Positions 1 to 11,326 of a DNA stretch of 64,000 bases are shown piece after piece. Source of the stretch: Paenibacillus sp. FSL W8-0426 (lineage in GTDB: Bacteria > Bacillota > Bacilli > Paenibacillales > Paenibacillaceae); the NCBI RefSeq assembly GCF_037969725.1, contig NZ_CP150203.1, forward strand, positions 4,480,001 to 4,544,000. The letters are read 5' to 3'. The notes beneath the pieces are model-generated. The model made no database searches and was not told the DNA's origin. It saw only the letters and a program-made list of their open reading frames with translations. Numbering within the stretch: position 1 is the first letter of the stretch; each line of letters starts with the position of its first letter. The position numbers were made by a program, and so were the translations under genes.

Positions 1-1
1 T

Positions 2-250
2 AGCATCGTCCAGATTTTGATTCCAGTGGTGGTCTTGGGGGGTGCATTCCTGCTCTACAAATTTCCGCCCCGCCGCTGGCAACGCAAACAGACGCCGAAG
101 ATCAAGCCTTCAGCGAAAACGATGGCCAAGGTCAATGCTCAGAACAGTGCCAGAAAGAGCCACTCCACGCGTAAACGCAAAGATTACCCGTTCCATGTCA
201 TTCAGGGACAAAAGGGAAAAAACGATGAGGATGTACCGAAATTCCATTAA
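2..250 (+). CDS. C-terminal end of an unrecognised membrane-anchored protein (partial)
   Basis: The reading frame is open to the left edge, so this is the 3' end of a longer gene; the TTG at 17 is probably internal. About 16 hydrophobic residues (around IPVVVLGGAFLLYKF) form one membrane segment. A very basic tail follows, rich in Arg, Lys and Ser, ending in a short acidic stretch. That layout suggests a protein anchored near its C-terminus with a cytoplasmic basic tail. I do not recognise the family and assign no function. A hairpin terminator follows within 20 bp. Confidence 0.6.
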   Translation, partial: SIVQILIPVVVLGGAFLLYKFPPRRWQRKQTPKIKPSAKTMAKVNAQNSARKSHSTRKRKDYPFHVIQGQKGKNDEDVPKFH

Positions 251-269
251 CACATTCGTGTGAAACATG

Positions 270-315
270 AAAAAGCAATGCTTTTGCCCCATAGGCGAAG
301 CATTGCTTTTTATTT
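270..315. terminator. Bidirectional intrinsic terminator
   Basis: AAAGCAATGC (272-281) pairs with GCATTGCTTT (300-309), with T-rich tracts on both sides. It can serve the rightward gene ending at 250 and the leftward patatin gene, whose stop codon lies inside the structure. Confidence 0.8.
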
Positions 316-1323
316 ATTGGAGGGAGCGGCTTTGGGCAATGTCCCCTGCACTGCTTTGCTGCTCGAATTCCGCCGTTCCTTGTTTAATTGCTCCCCGTAT
401 GTCTTGACGTTCCAGCCGTTGAAAAAGTCGGTGCCCGAAGCAACCCCTGATTCGTACAACGCCAAGCTTTCGTCCGGGGTTAAGCGGAATTGGGTTGGCT
501 TGATTCCAAGCGTCGGTATTTTAACGGTTCGGAAGCGGTTGATCTGCTCAATGTAACGCTCATCATGAGCCGTCAGCATCGTTTCTACCAAAGCTTGAAG
601 CATGCTTAGCGGGCCCTTGATCGTCGCCGGCTGTCCCTCCGTTTTGCCGACCATTTTGAATCCGACCACCGGAATGATCTCCCCGCTCCGCTTCGAGCGT
701 TCCCCTTCAAACAACCATAACGGGAAATTGCTGAGCAATCCCCCGTCCACGACGTAAACAAATTGTTGGCTGAACGGCAGCCCTTTCGAGAATGCCGGCG
801 ATTTGCGAATGACAACCGGGTCGAAAAAGTAAGGGATGCTGCAGCTCATGCGCACAGCTTTGGCAACATCCAGTTTGCCGGGTTCGATGCCAAATCGGCT
901 GATGTCGTCAGGCAAAACCAAAATGTTGCCGCCGGAAATGTCGGAGGCAATGACGTTCAGTTTGCCAGGGGGCAGGTCGGCAAAGGAACGAATGCCCTTT
1001 TGCTGCAGCATGCTGCGAATCCATGTTTCCAATGCTTCGCCAGAGTACAGTCCCTTTTTCAAAAAAAGCCTTGCCGCCGGACCAAGCCAGCGCACATCAA
1101 AAATCGGGGCACGACGCAGCAATGATGCAAATGGCGTATTCTCAATAATCCCCCGCATTTCGTCCGCTTTATACCCCGCGGCAATCAACGCCGCAACGAT
1201 CGAGCCCGATGACGTGCCTGCAACGCGATTGAATTGCACCCCATGATCTTCTGCGCTTTTCACCGCCCCGGCGAGTGAAATTCCTTTCACTCCTCCGCCT
1301 TCAAAGACCGCATTGATCAACAT
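310..1323 (-). CDS. Patatin-like phospholipase / acyl hydrolase
   Basis: A 337-aa protein of the bacterial patatin family, serine acyl hydrolases acting on membrane lipids. Visible motifs are the oxyanion-hole loop FEGGGVKG (residues 7-14), the nucleophile elbow GTSSG with Ser38, and the dyad aspartate in VVDGG (Asp193). I chose the ATG at 1323 because a GGGGG-rich ribosome-binding site lies just upstream and the family normally starts two or three residues before the glycine-rich loop; the open frame runs 22 codons further without support. No signal peptide is visible, so it is probably cytoplasmic or membrane-peripheral. It lies 83 bp downstream of the GHL10-like gene and may be co-transcribed. 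The natural substrate cannot be inferred. Confidence 0.88.
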   Translation of the reverse strand: MLINAVFEGGGVKGISLAGAVKSAEDHGVQFNRVAGTSSGSIVAALIAAGYKADEMRGIIENTPFASLLRRAPIFDVRWLGPAARLFLKKGLYSGEALETWIRSMLQQKGIRSFADLPPGKLNVIASDISGGNILVLPDDISRFGIEPGKLDVAKAVRMSCSIPYFFDPVVIRKSPAFSKGLPFSQQFVYVVDGGLLSNFPLWLFEGERSKRSGEIIPVVGFKMVGKTEGQPATIKGPLSMLQALVETMLTAHDERYIEQINRFRTVKIPTLGIKPTQFRLTPDESLALYESGVASGTDFFNGWNVKTYGEQLNKERRNSSSKAVQGTLPKAAPSNK

Positions 1324-1405
1324 AAACAAACCCCCGTTCCCATGCAACAATAGTTCTACTGTCACTGTATGAGAACAGGGGCCCGTCATATGTCGTCAAT
1401 ATGCA

Positions 1406-3031
1406 TTACAAGCCGTAATATGATTTCAACCTTGCGATTAAACCGAGCGGGTCCTTCGTCAAGTATTGGGAGCTGAAATAAATATCTCCGCCAATGGCGT
1501 TGTATCGTTCATTGTATGCCAATTGATCGATGATTTCCTGCGAAGTCTGCCACCCCGATTCGGTGGTTCCTATTTTGTACGGGGAGTGTCCGATATACAA
1601 TTTGACATTTGTATTCGCGACTTCGTTAACCCACCAATCTACGACTTTGTCATAACGTGCGGCGCTCAACGTCATGCTCCAATATACTTGCGGAGCCACG
1701 TAATCGATCCATTCCTGTTTGATCCAAGTACGCACATCCGCATTCATGCTGTCATACGCGGTTACACCTGCTTTGGTGTCTGAACCCGTCGCATCCACCG
1801 CTTTATTGCGCCATACGCCAAATGGACTGATTCCGTATTCCAGGTTCGGATTCACCTGATGAATGCTTTCGCCAAGCTGCTTCACGAACTGATTGATATT
1901 GTCGCGGCGCCATTCGGCACGATCATTGGTGTTTAATGTGTTATAAGTCCTGAATGCCGCATCATCATTGAAGGCCACGTTGGACGGATAGAAATAATCA
2001 TCCAAGTGCACCCCGTCAATATTGTACCGGTTTACCACTTCCATAATCGTATCGATGATATGCTGCCTTGCCTCCGGAATGCCGGGGTTGATGTACAGCT
2101 TGCCTCCCGCATTGACGATCCACTCCGGATGAAGCTTGGATACATGATTCGCCGCCAATCCCGTTGTGCTCGCCGAATTCGTGGCGCGGAACGGATTGAA
2201 CCAGGCATGGAACTCAAGCCCGCGTTTGTGCGCCTCCTCAATCATGAATTCCAGCGGGTCATAACCCGGATCTTTGCCTTGCGTTCCCGTAAGCACACTG
2301 TTCCAAGGCACCAGACCCGAAGGGTAAATGGCATCCCCGTTGGCTCGAACTTGCACGAACACCGCATTGATACCCATACCTTTTAATTGGTCCAGCTGCT
2401 GCGTATAATCCAGCTTCTGTTTCTCGATATTGCCTTTTGCGCCGGATGACGGCCAATCGCCATTCACCGTGGAAATCCATGCTCCGCGCATCTCGTCGGT
2501 TGCAGGCACATTGCCCGATTGATCTGAATTGCCCGGATCGACCGGTGTAACCGGCGTAGGATCAGGCGTCGTCTCCGAACCGGAGTCGTTTGTCAGCGTG
2601 AACAGATCAATCGTCTGCGTCGCCTGGGTCCAGTTCACGCGAATGCCCAGGTTTTCGCTGACGAACCGGAGCGGCACCATTACGCGCCCCTGTTTCACCT
2701 CAACCGATGCATCCAGGTTCACCGTCGCGTTATCCACCGCTGCTTGCTGTTTTCCCTTCGTCATTTGAATGATCGTGCCCGACTTGTTGATCGTTACCGT
2801 TTTGGTGGCTTGGGACCAGAATACGGATGCTCCCAATCCTTCGCTAATAACTCGGAGCGGCACCATAGTCACATTCACTTTGGGCAAAATATAAGGCGCC
2901 ACATCCGACTCCAGACGCTGCCCGTCCAGATGAATCACAATGTTCTGACCGGCTGCTTGAGCAGACAGCCCTGCCGTTTGCAAACCCAACACAAAAATCA
3001 GCAGCATAACCAGGCTCTTACGAAACTTCAT
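1406..3031 (-). CDS. Secreted GHL10 (DUF187, YngK-like) glycosyl-hydrolase-like protein with copper-amine-oxidase-type stalk
   Basis: A 541-aa exported protein. Residues 1-27 are a signal peptide (KK start, hydrophobic core, cleavage near AQAA). Residues 30-150 hold two copper-amine-oxidase N-terminal-like repeats, recognisable by VPLRVISE and VPLRFVSE, a stalk common on Paenibacillus surface proteins. A Thr/Pro-rich linker follows (about 150-178). The C-terminal 320 residues are a GHL10 TIM barrel, starting at EMRGAWISTV and containing GVHLDDYFYP and DYVAPQVYWS. The family is thought to act on cell-wall or exopolysaccharide glycans, but a specific reaction is not established. The start ATG follows an AGGATTGA-type site. 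It could belong to envelope remodelling; the downstream lipase may share the transcript. Confidence 0.88.
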   Translation of the reverse strand: MKFRKSLVMLLIFVLGLQTAGLSAQAAGQNIVIHLDGQRLESDVAPYILPKVNVTMVPLRVISEGLGASVFWSQATKTVTINKSGTIIQMTKGKQQAAVDNATVNLDASVEVKQGRVMVPLRFVSENLGIRVNWTQATQTIDLFTLTNDSGSETTPDPTPVTPVDPGNSDQSGNVPATDEMRGAWISTVNGDWPSSGAKGNIEKQKLDYTQQLDQLKGMGINAVFVQVRANGDAIYPSGLVPWNSVLTGTQGKDPGYDPLEFMIEEAHKRGLEFHAWFNPFRATNSASTTGLAANHVSKLHPEWIVNAGGKLYINPGIPEARQHIIDTIMEVVNRYNIDGVHLDDYFYPSNVAFNDDAAFRTYNTLNTNDRAEWRRDNINQFVKQLGESIHQVNPNLEYGISPFGVWRNKAVDATGSDTKAGVTAYDSMNADVRTWIKQEWIDYVAPQVYWSMTLSAARYDKVVDWWVNEVANTNVKLYIGHSPYKIGTTESGWQTSQEIIDQLAYNERYNAIGGDIYFSSQYLTKDPLGLIARLKSYYGL

Positions 3032-3130
3032 CCATTCAATCCTCCATCATATCCTTTTTCGCGGAAAATTCTGCTAGTTTAATAGACGCGTCAAGTGACC
3101 GTTTAGTTGCGATAAATGGATAAAATGCTG

Positions 3131-3185
3131 GCAAAAAAACGAAGGATGCCCTCGCGGCCTCCAATGGCACGGGGACATCCTATGT
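3131..3185 (-). terminator. Intrinsic terminator of mntR
   Basis: On the minus strand AGGATGTCCCCG pairs with a CGAGGGCATCCT arm and is followed by CGTTTTTTT. It lies 45-100 bp past the mntR stop. Confidence 0.75.
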
Positions 3186-3230
3186 TCTTGCAGCATGATG
3201 GATGAAGCGGCTCCTTATTCCGGATCAGAA

Positions 3231-3659
3231 CTAGGACTCGGTGTTGCTCATGACTTCCTGCAATTTCCGGAGATCGTTCAAGCGGTTTTCGTTCTGCCTG
3301 AAATATTCGACCAAGGTTTCGATGCATGTAATCGAGTCCCAGCTCAAATGATGCTCGATGCCTTCAACGTCTTTGTAAATGTTCTCTTCCTGCACGCCGA
3401 TGGTCGTCAAAAATTCCTCCAGCAAATGATGACGTTCCATTAATCGCTTGCCCATCTTTTTCCCTTTTGGAGTCAGTACCAATCCACGGTACTTTTCATA
3501 AATCAGGTACTCGTCCTTGTCCAGCTTCTGGATCATCTTCGTCACCGAAGAAGGATGCACTTCCAATCCTTCAGCGATATCGGATACGCGAGCATAGCCC
3601 TTTTCATCAATGAGTTTGTATATACGCTCCAAATAATCTTCCATACTGGGCGTTGGCAT
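3231..3659 (-). CDS. mntR: Manganese-responsive DtxR-family repressor MntR
   Basis: A 142-aa regulator closely resembling Bacillus MntR, which binds Mn(II) and represses manganese uptake genes. The N-terminal winged helix-turn-helix holds [20 protein letters not shown]. Every ligand position of the Bacillus metal site is present at the same number: Asp8, Glu11, His77, Glu99, Glu102 and His103. Asp8 marks the Mn-selective type. The ATG at 3659 is preceded by AGAGGGAAG and gives exactly this numbering; an upstream start would add ten residues without support. It is monocistronic, divergent from the spore photoproduct lyase gene, with its own terminator. No manganese transporter lies nearby. Confidence 0.95.
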   Translation of the reverse strand: MPTPSMEDYLERIYKLIDEKGYARVSDIAEGLEVHPSSVTKMIQKLDKDEYLIYEKYRGLVLTPKGKKMGKRLMERHHLLEEFLTTIGVQEENIYKDVEGIEHHLSWDSITCIETLVEYFRQNENRLNDLRKLQEVMSNTES

Positions 3660-3896
3660 CTGCTTCCCTCTCTTCTCTCTGACCGACACACGACACGATT
3701 CGCGCCTGGTCCCTATCCTTTAATGATACATGTTATCAATGCGCATTGGCAAGTCCTGCGCGCCCCTGAACCATGCAATCCATCCTTCTGCCCACCATGA
3801 ACGCAAAAACCGCTCAAGTATTTGGCATGCGTGCATCTGCTCCAAATAACCCAAACTAATCTTGGCAGCCAGCCATGAAAGGAGCAAACCAACCTT

Positions 3897-4967
3897 ATGA
3901 GTACGAGCACAGCGTCTCCTCCCGTCCGGAAGGCAAAGGGGACTAAACCCTTTATTCCCGATTTGGTCTATTTTGAACCCGGCGCGCTGGAATACGACAA
4001 AGGAAAACGCATCATGGAGTGGGTCAAGTCCCAAGACATTCCTTACCAAATGACCACTTCCCATAACAGAATTACGAATTTACCGGGAGAGACGGAGCAG
4101 GAAAAATATCGCATGGCCAAACGCACACTCGTTGTGGGCGTACGAAAAACGCTGAAATTTGACCAATCCAAACCTTCAGCGGAGTATGCCATTCCGATTT
4201 CGACAGGATGTATGGGCCATTGCCATTATTGTTACCTGCAAACTACCTTGGGGGCCAAGCCATATGTAAGGGTCTATGTAAATACCGAGGAAATCATCCA
4301 GGCAGCGAAGGGTTATATCGACGAACGAGCACCTGAAATTACCCGCTTCGAGGCAGCCTGTACATCCGATCCGGTGGGCCTGGAGCATATTACGGGAAAT
4401 TTGGGGGACCTGATTCGTTTCATGGCTGACGAACCATACGGACGCTTGCGTTTTGTGACCAAGTACCATCATGTTGAACCGCTGCTGGATATTAAGCATA
4501 ACGGCCATACCCGCATTCGTTTCAGCGTTAATGCCGATTACGTTATTAAAAATTTCGAACCCGCAACTTCCAGATTCGAAGAACGAATCGAAGCTGCAGG
4601 GAAAATTGCCCATGCCGGTTATCCGCTCGGTTTTATTATCGCTCCAATTATTTGGTACGACGGCTGGGAGAAAGGCTACGCCGAATTGCTGCAAAAGCTC
4701 GCGGATACCCTCCCTGAGGAGGCGACCAGCAATCTTACCTTTGAAATGATCCAGCACCGTTTCACCAAAACGGCCAAAGCCACGATCGAGAAACGTTACC
4801 CCAAAACCAAACTTGAAATGGATATCGAAAAACGCAAAATGAAATGGGGCCGTTGGGGGCAGTATAAATACGTCTACAAAGACGACCAGCAGGACGCGCT
4901 GCGCGAATTCATTACGGAGCAAATTTTTGAACATTTTCCATTAGCCAACATCGACTATTTCACTTGA
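3897..4967 (+). CDS. splB: Spore photoproduct lyase
   Basis: A 356-aa radical-SAM enzyme that reverses the 5-thyminyl-5,6-dihydrothymine photoproduct in UV-damaged spore DNA during germination. The [4Fe-4S] motif appears as CMGHCHYC (Cys105, Cys109, Cys112), the CxxxCxxC spacing typical of the family. The catalytic cysteine, Cys141 in Bacillus, is Cys155 in AACTSDP. Length matches the family. The start ATG follows AAAGGAG at good spacing. No splA-like gene precedes it, unlike the Bacillus subtilis splAB operon. It is the clearest sign that the organism makes endospores. Expression is expected in the forespore, but I could not define a sigma-G promoter. Confidence 0.96.
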   Translation: MSTSTASPPVRKAKGTKPFIPDLVYFEPGALEYDKGKRIMEWVKSQDIPYQMTTSHNRITNLPGETEQEKYRMAKRTLVVGVRKTLKFDQSKPSAEYAIPISTGCMGHCHYCYLQTTLGAKPYVRVYVNTEEIIQAAKGYIDERAPEITRFEAACTSDPVGLEHITGNLGDLIRFMADEPYGRLRFVTKYHHVEPLLDIKHNGHTRIRFSVNADYVIKNFEPATSRFEERIEAAGKIAHAGYPLGFIIAPIIWYDGWEKGYAELLQKLADTLPEEATSNLTFEMIQHRFTKTAKATIEKRYPKTKLEMDIEKRKMKWGRWGQYKYVYKDDQQDALREFITEQIFEHFPLANIDYFT

Positions 4968-4984
4968 CTGTTTCGCATCCAACC

Positions 4985-5027
4985 AAAAAAGCCCCATGAA
5001 CCGGATTCGCATCCAGCGTTCATGGGA
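4985..5027 (-). terminator. Terminator hairpin downstream of ccdA
   Basis: CCCATGAAC and GTTCATGGG form the stem. The T-run (TTTTTT) is on the minus strand, so the structure serves leftward transcription from ccdA. A dispersed-repeat copy lies between the ccdA stop and this hairpin. Confidence 0.7.
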
Positions 5028-5046
5028 CTGCTACTATCAAACTATG

Positions 5047-5175
5047 GCTATATAAGCCACAAATAACACACGATCACGGAGAGGCAGAACCAATCTGAAG
5101 AAGCGAAGCTAAAAGCTTTCTGTAAGAAAGCTCCATCGAAAGCATACGCTTCGCATTTATCACCAGATTTTCCCC
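5047..5175. repeat. Dispersed palindromic repeat, copy A (partial)
   Basis: Shares CGGAGAGGCAGAACCAAT, GAAGAAGCGAAGC, an AAAGCTTTCT/AGAAAGCT hairpin and TTATCACC(G)GATTTTCCC with copy D at 46577, in the same orientation. Only the left half is present; it stops at the ccdA stop codon. Confidence 0.7.
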
Positions 5176-5889
5176 TTAAATAATCATCCAATCCGGCGTA
5201 ATCTGCTGCAGCCAAATCGTAATCTTGGTCATCTGGTCAGTGAACAGCAATATGCCAAGGAACAGCATTAACGCCCCGCCCACTTTCATCATCGCATTGG
5301 AATAACGCAAAATCCAGCGGGTCGAGCCGATAAAAAAAGCAAGAACAAAAAACGGAACGGCAAATCCGACCGTATAACCGGTAATCAACGCAAACCATGT
5401 CGTCGGTTCACTTGCAGCCATCGCAATGATTGCCGTTAAAATGGGGCCGATACACGGGGACCATCCTGCAGAGAAGCCAATGCCGAATACAAAAGACCCT
5501 ACATATCCCGCAGGTTTCCATTTCAACTCCAGCTTGCGCTCTTTCATCAGAAACTGCGGTTTGAACACCCCAAGCAGGAATAACCCCATCAACATGATCA
5601 GAATGGCGGATAGCTGCCGGATGAGCTCGCGATTATCATTGAAAAAACGTCCGAACAGCCCTGCACCCAATCCAAGCGAATAAAATACCGCCGAAAAACC
5701 TAAAATGAACGCCAGCGTGTGCGTCATCGTTTTCATGCGAACTTCGCGCTGGTTGCGCTCATCTTTCAGGCGCTGCACCGTCATGCCGGTGATATAGGAA
5801 AGATATGACGGATACAGAGGTAAACAACAAGGGGATATAAATGATGCAAATCCGGCTATAAAAGCCAGCCATACGTTAACATCAGGCAT
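5176..5889 (-). CDS. ccdA: CcdA-type thiol-disulfide membrane protein
   Basis: A 237-aa polytopic membrane protein of the DsbD/CcdA family, which carries electrons from cytoplasmic thioredoxin across the membrane to extracytoplasmic thiol-disulfide proteins (cytochrome c maturation, spore cortex). About six hydrophobic segments are visible. The characteristic paired motifs are FISPCCLP (Cys21, Cys22) and GWSPCIGP (Cys146). The ATG at 5889 is preceded by GAAGGGAG at slightly long spacing and puts the first membrane helix directly after the start. It lies just downstream of znuB in the same direction and could be read from the zinc operon, though nothing links the functions. Confidence 0.88.
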   Translation of the reverse strand: MPDVNVWLAFIAGFASFISPCCLPLYPSYLSYITGMTVQRLKDERNQREVRMKTMTHTLAFILGFSAVFYSLGLGAGLFGRFFNDNRELIRQLSAILIMLMGLFLLGVFKPQFLMKERKLELKWKPAGYVGSFVFGIGFSAGWSPCIGPILTAIIAMAASEPTTWFALITGYTVGFAVPFFVLAFFIGSTRWILRYSNAMMKVGGALMLFLGILLFTDQMTKITIWLQQITPDWMII

Positions 5890-5953
5890 GAAGCGAATGT
5901 CTCCCTTCTGTGGAAGCTCACTTGCCAATTGCACATTTGATCACGTTCAAGCG

Positions 5954-6757
5954 TCAGGCACGGAATCCCTTTTTGGCGACCATCGTCATGATCAGCATCA
6001 TAATCAACAGCAGTACAATCGTAGCACCCGGTGCCAGGTTCCAGATCCCTGCTACAACCAATCCAATGACCACGGCAATCTCACCGATGACCACGGACAA
6101 TACTATTGCCGACTTGAAACTTCTTGCCATCAACAAACTGACGGCAACCGGTATGGTCAGCAACGCAGATACGAGCAAAGCACCCACGATTTTGATGGCT
6201 GTGCTAATGACCAATGCCGTCATGACCGTAATCAACATGTTCAGCACACGAACCGGCAATCCCGTCACTGCCGCTGCATCCTCTTCAAAGCTAAGCAGAA
6301 AAAACTCCTTATGAAGCAAGGCAACGATGACAACGACAATCAACGTAACGATGCCGACCAGCTTCAGGTCGGTTGCATCCAGCGTATAGATGCTTCCGAA
6401 AAGATAACTCATCACATCGGTATTGTATCCCTTGCCAAGCGTAAAGAACAGCGAGGCCAGCGCCACGCCGCCGGACATAATAATCGCGATGGACAATTCC
6501 GCATAGCTTTTGTAAGCCTTGCGCAATTTCTCAATCGCAAATGAGGCAAGCACCGCAAACACAAGCCCTACCGCAATCGGATATACCTCAATCAAAAAAC
6601 CGAGGGCAACCCCGGCAATCGTAACGTGAGAGAGCGTATCTCCGATCATGGATAGACGGCGCAATACCAGAAACAATCCAATCAGCGGGGCGGTGATGCC
6701 AATCAGCAACCCGCCTGCCAATGCCCGCTGAAAAAAATCACTCATTAAAATTTCCAA
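5954..6757 (-). CDS. znuB: Zinc ABC transporter permease ZnuB
   Basis: Integral membrane component of a high-affinity zinc importer (cluster-9 metal ABC permease, ABC-3 family), about 267 aa with eight or so membrane helices. The family signature region LSHVTIAGVALGF lies near the N-terminus. The best start is a TTG at 6757, about 11 bp after AAGGAG; the GTG three codons earlier overlaps that site. It is the third gene of znuA-znuC-znuB, about 50 bp after znuC, so it should form the membrane channel for that ATPase and lipoprotein. Zinc rather than manganese is inferred from the His-rich lipoprotein and the Zur-like operator. Confidence 0.9.
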   Translation of the reverse strand: MEILMSDFFQRALAGGLLIGITAPLIGLFLVLRRLSMIGDTLSHVTIAGVALGFLIEVYPIAVGLVFAVLASFAIEKLRKAYKSYAELSIAIIMSGGVALASLFFTLGKGYNTDVMSYLFGSIYTLDATDLKLVGIVTLIVVVIVALLHKEFFLLSFEEDAAAVTGLPVRVLNMLITVMTALVISTAIKIVGALLVSALLTIPVAVSLLMARSFKSAIVLSVVIGEIAVVIGLVVAGIWNLAPGATIVLLLIMMLIMTMVAKKGFRA

Positions 6758-6807
6758 AACGTACACGACTCCTTCGGCCTTGCTCTATTCTGGCGGACAA
6801 CTGCCGT

Positions 6808-7566
6808 TTACCGCACCTGCGCCGTCGTATGCTGCAGATTGGTTTCCGCGCAATCCTCCACCTCATGCGAGTGACGAACATGAAAATGAATTTTACCGTT
6901 CGTTACCGCCGGCTGCGAACCTAGATAATTTTCCATTCGGTTCATGTCATGGGAGACCATAAGGAAAGTCATCCGGTGATGCTCATGCATATGGGTAATC
7001 AGTTCAAAAAAAGTATCCTGGGACTCCGCGTCAATCCCCACGGTTGGTTCGTCAAGAACAAGCAGATCCGGACGGTTGATGAGCGCCCGCGCCAGAAACA
7101 CGCGCTGCTGCTGCCCGCCAGAGAGCTGTCCAATCCGTTTGTGCGCAATGTCCTCGATTCGCATGACCTGCATGGCATCCGCACATTGCTGGTTGGCCTG
7201 GCGTGTCATGCGGCGAAACATGTTTTTGTTGTTGTACAGGCCGGACATGACAACCTCTCGCACCGTTGCCGGAAATAATGGATTGAAAGCATTTTTTTGC
7301 GGAACATATCCGATGCGCTGCCAATCCTTGAATTTGCGAATGGACTGGCCGAACAACTTAATGTCGCCTTTCGCAGGCGGCAGAAGCCCGACCAACATAC
7401 GCAGCAGCGTTGTTTTGCCGGCGCCGTTCGATCCGATGATGCCCACGAAGTCCCGCTCTTGCACCATGAAATTCAAATGTTCAATGACTTTCTGTTCACC
7501 ATAGGAAAACGACAATTGCTCGATTTCGATGATGGGATCATGACATAGTGGCATGATTTGCTGCAT
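6808..7566 (-). CDS. znuC: Zinc ABC transporter ATP-binding protein ZnuC
   Basis: A 252-aa ABC ATPase energising zinc import. It shows the Walker A motif GSNGAGKTT, the signature LSGGQQQR, Walker B LLVLDEP and the switch histidine in VSHD. The C-terminal 35 residues are rich in His and Cys (HFHVRHSHEVEDC), which could bind zinc and sense cytoplasmic levels; such tails occur in some ZnuC proteins, but the role here is inference. The start ATG follows AAGGGTGG at seven bases. It sits between the lipoprotein and permease genes in the expected operon order. Confidence 0.93.
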   Translation of the reverse strand: MQQIMPLCHDPIIEIEQLSFSYGEQKVIEHLNFMVQERDFVGIIGSNGAGKTTLLRMLVGLLPPAKGDIKLFGQSIRKFKDWQRIGYVPQKNAFNPLFPATVREVVMSGLYNNKNMFRRMTRQANQQCADAMQVMRIEDIAHKRIGQLSGGQQQRVFLARALINRPDLLVLDEPTVGIDAESQDTFFELITHMHEHHRMTFLMVSHDMNRMENYLGSQPAVTNGKIHFHVRHSHEVEDCAETNLQHTTAQVR

Positions 7567-7619
7567 GGCAAAGCCACCCTTTCTTTCTATTTCAGGATTC
7601 GGACGAATCCCAGTCTATC

Positions 7620-8690
7620 TTATTTTAATGCGATCAGGAGATTTTGCAAATTTTTCTCCATTAAAGTGAAATAATCGTCTCCGCTTGCTGCCTGCTCTTT
7701 CGTCAGCCCCTCTACCGGGTTCAAGACCATCGTTTCCACGCCGGCTTCGCCAGCCAACGTTTTGGCCAGTTTGTCGGATACCAGTTCCTCGAAGAAAATG
7801 TACTTGATGCCTTCTTCCTTTACAAGCTTAGACAGATTCACGATATCCTGACCCGTCGGCTCAGCGTCCGGGGACAGTCCCATGATCGCATGCTGTGTCA
7901 GGCCGTAATCGCGTGCCAGATAACCAAACGCCTGATGGGATACGACGATTTCCTTGTTCGGCACTTTGGAAAGCTCGTCGGCAAATCGTTGATCCAGTGC
8001 TGCCAATTTGGTTTGAAGCGCTTTGTAACGCTGCTCGTAGCCTTCTTTGTGAGCAGGATCTGCTTCCACAAGGCTGTTTTTGATATTTTCGGCCATGATC
8101 AAGGCTGATTTCGGACTCACCCATGTGTGAGGGTCGATATGATGACTGTCTACCTCTTCTGACCCCGCGTCGTTTGCATGTTCGTCGGCATGTTCATCCT
8201 CATGAGCGTGTTCTTCCGATTGTTCCGCACCATGATCGTGGCCATCGTCGCCTTCCGCCATCAAGAGATCCACGCCGTCGCTGACCGCCACTGCTTTAAC
8301 CTTGGAGTCGCTATCCAGCGACTTGAGGAAATTCGGCACCCACCCTTCAAGCCCGGCACCGTTATATAAGAAAAGCTGGGCTTTGGACGTGTTGACGATA
8401 TCTTGGCTCTTTGGCGTCCAGTCATGCGGCTCTACCCCGGTTGGCAGCAAGTTGATTACGTTCGCATCATCTCCGCCGATCGCAGCCGTAAAAGCGTACA
8501 CCGGATAAAACGTCGTTACGACGTTGACTTTGCCTTCTTCGATTTTGGCACTATTGGAGCTGTTTTGCCCACAAGCGGACAAGATTAGCAAACTCATAAC
8601 CAGCAAACTGCTCCAAAGCAGACGAGACCGCTTGCCTTTGCGCCGGGCAGTCGCCTGAATCAATGACGGTTTTTCTCTCAAAAATTTCAT
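7620..8690 (-). CDS. znuA: Zinc-binding lipoprotein ZnuA/AdcA
   Basis: A 356-aa cluster-9 substrate-binding protein capturing zinc outside the cell. The lipobox LSAC lies about 40 residues in, so it is membrane-anchored by lipidation. A His/Asp/Glu-rich loop at about 150-190 (pattern GHDHG, EHAHEDEHADEH) is the usual mark of zinc rather than manganese carriers. Ligand histidines are expected at VEPHDW, DPHTWVSP and VSHQAFGY. I preferred the ATG at 8690, with GGAG ten bases upstream, over the GTG at 8702 that overlaps that site. First gene of znuACB; its promoter overlaps a Zur-like operator. Confidence 0.93.
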   Translation of the reverse strand: MKFLREKPSLIQATARRKGKRSRLLWSSLLVMSLLILSACGQNSSNSAKIEEGKVNVVTTFYPVYAFTAAIGGDDANVINLLPTGVEPHDWTPKSQDIVNTSKAQLFLYNGAGLEGWVPNFLKSLDSDSKVKAVAVSDGVDLLMAEGDDGHDHGAEQSEEHAHEDEHADEHANDAGSEEVDSHHIDPHTWVSPKSALIMAENIKNSLVEADPAHKEGYEQRYKALQTKLAALDQRFADELSKVPNKEIVVSHQAFGYLARDYGLTQHAIMGLSPDAEPTGQDIVNLSKLVKEEGIKYIFFEELVSDKLAKTLAGEAGVETMVLNPVEGLTKEQAASGDDYFTLMEKNLQNLLIALK

Positions 8691-8712
8691 TTTTTCTATC
8701 ACTCCGCATCAC

Positions 8713-8765
8713 TTAATCGTAAATATTACTGATAGAATTATAGGTAACCTACCCACCGTTGTCAA
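8713..8765 (-). promoter_or_regulatory. znuACB promoter with Zur-like operator
   Basis: On the minus strand TTGACA (8765-8760) and TATAAT (8742-8737) are both perfect and separated by exactly 17 bp. Just downstream, covering the likely start site, is AATCGTAAATATTAC-TGAT (8715-8733), close to the Bacillus Zur box AAATCGTAAT-N-ATTACGATTT. A zinc-loaded Zur would block initiation here. A zur gene lies 3 kb away. Confidence 0.8.
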
Positions 8766-8862
8766 GCGTGCTCTCCTTTTCATTCTATCCAGATCTGCGG
8801 AGCTTTTATCAGTCTATGCCTGGTTGTCCCCCTTCATGGCCCCTTTCTGGCTAAAAAAATGG

Positions 8863-8894
8863 TGAAAAAAGTGACCCGACGAATCGGGTCACTT
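8863..8894 (-). terminator. Terminator of metG
   Basis: GTGACCCGA and TCGGGTCAC flank a four-base loop; the minus strand continues with TTTTTT. It lies about 60 bp after the metG stop. Confidence 0.85.
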
Positions 8895-8950
8895 TCATGC
8901 AGCACATACGGGTGCCATAGTTTATTTATGCATACAAGCATGCTGTTCCG

Positions 8951-11265
<2,315 letters not shown>

Positions 11266-11284
11266 TGGAAATTATTATACATGA

Positions 11285-11314
11285 AATATACTGAAACGCT
11301 GCCCCTTTTGTCAA
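11285..11314 (-). promoter_or_regulatory. metG leader promoter
   Basis: TTGACA (11314-11309), an 18-bp spacer and TATATT (11290-11285) on the minus strand, placing the transcript start at the beginning of the T-box leader. Confidence 0.65.
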
Positions 11315-11326
11315 GTCGGCTGCAGA

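Noticed and set aside
3818..3870. Possible sigma-G promoter before splB (CAAACTA as -10)
   Set aside because: No acceptable -35 at 17-18 bp; the match is too weak to report as a feature.
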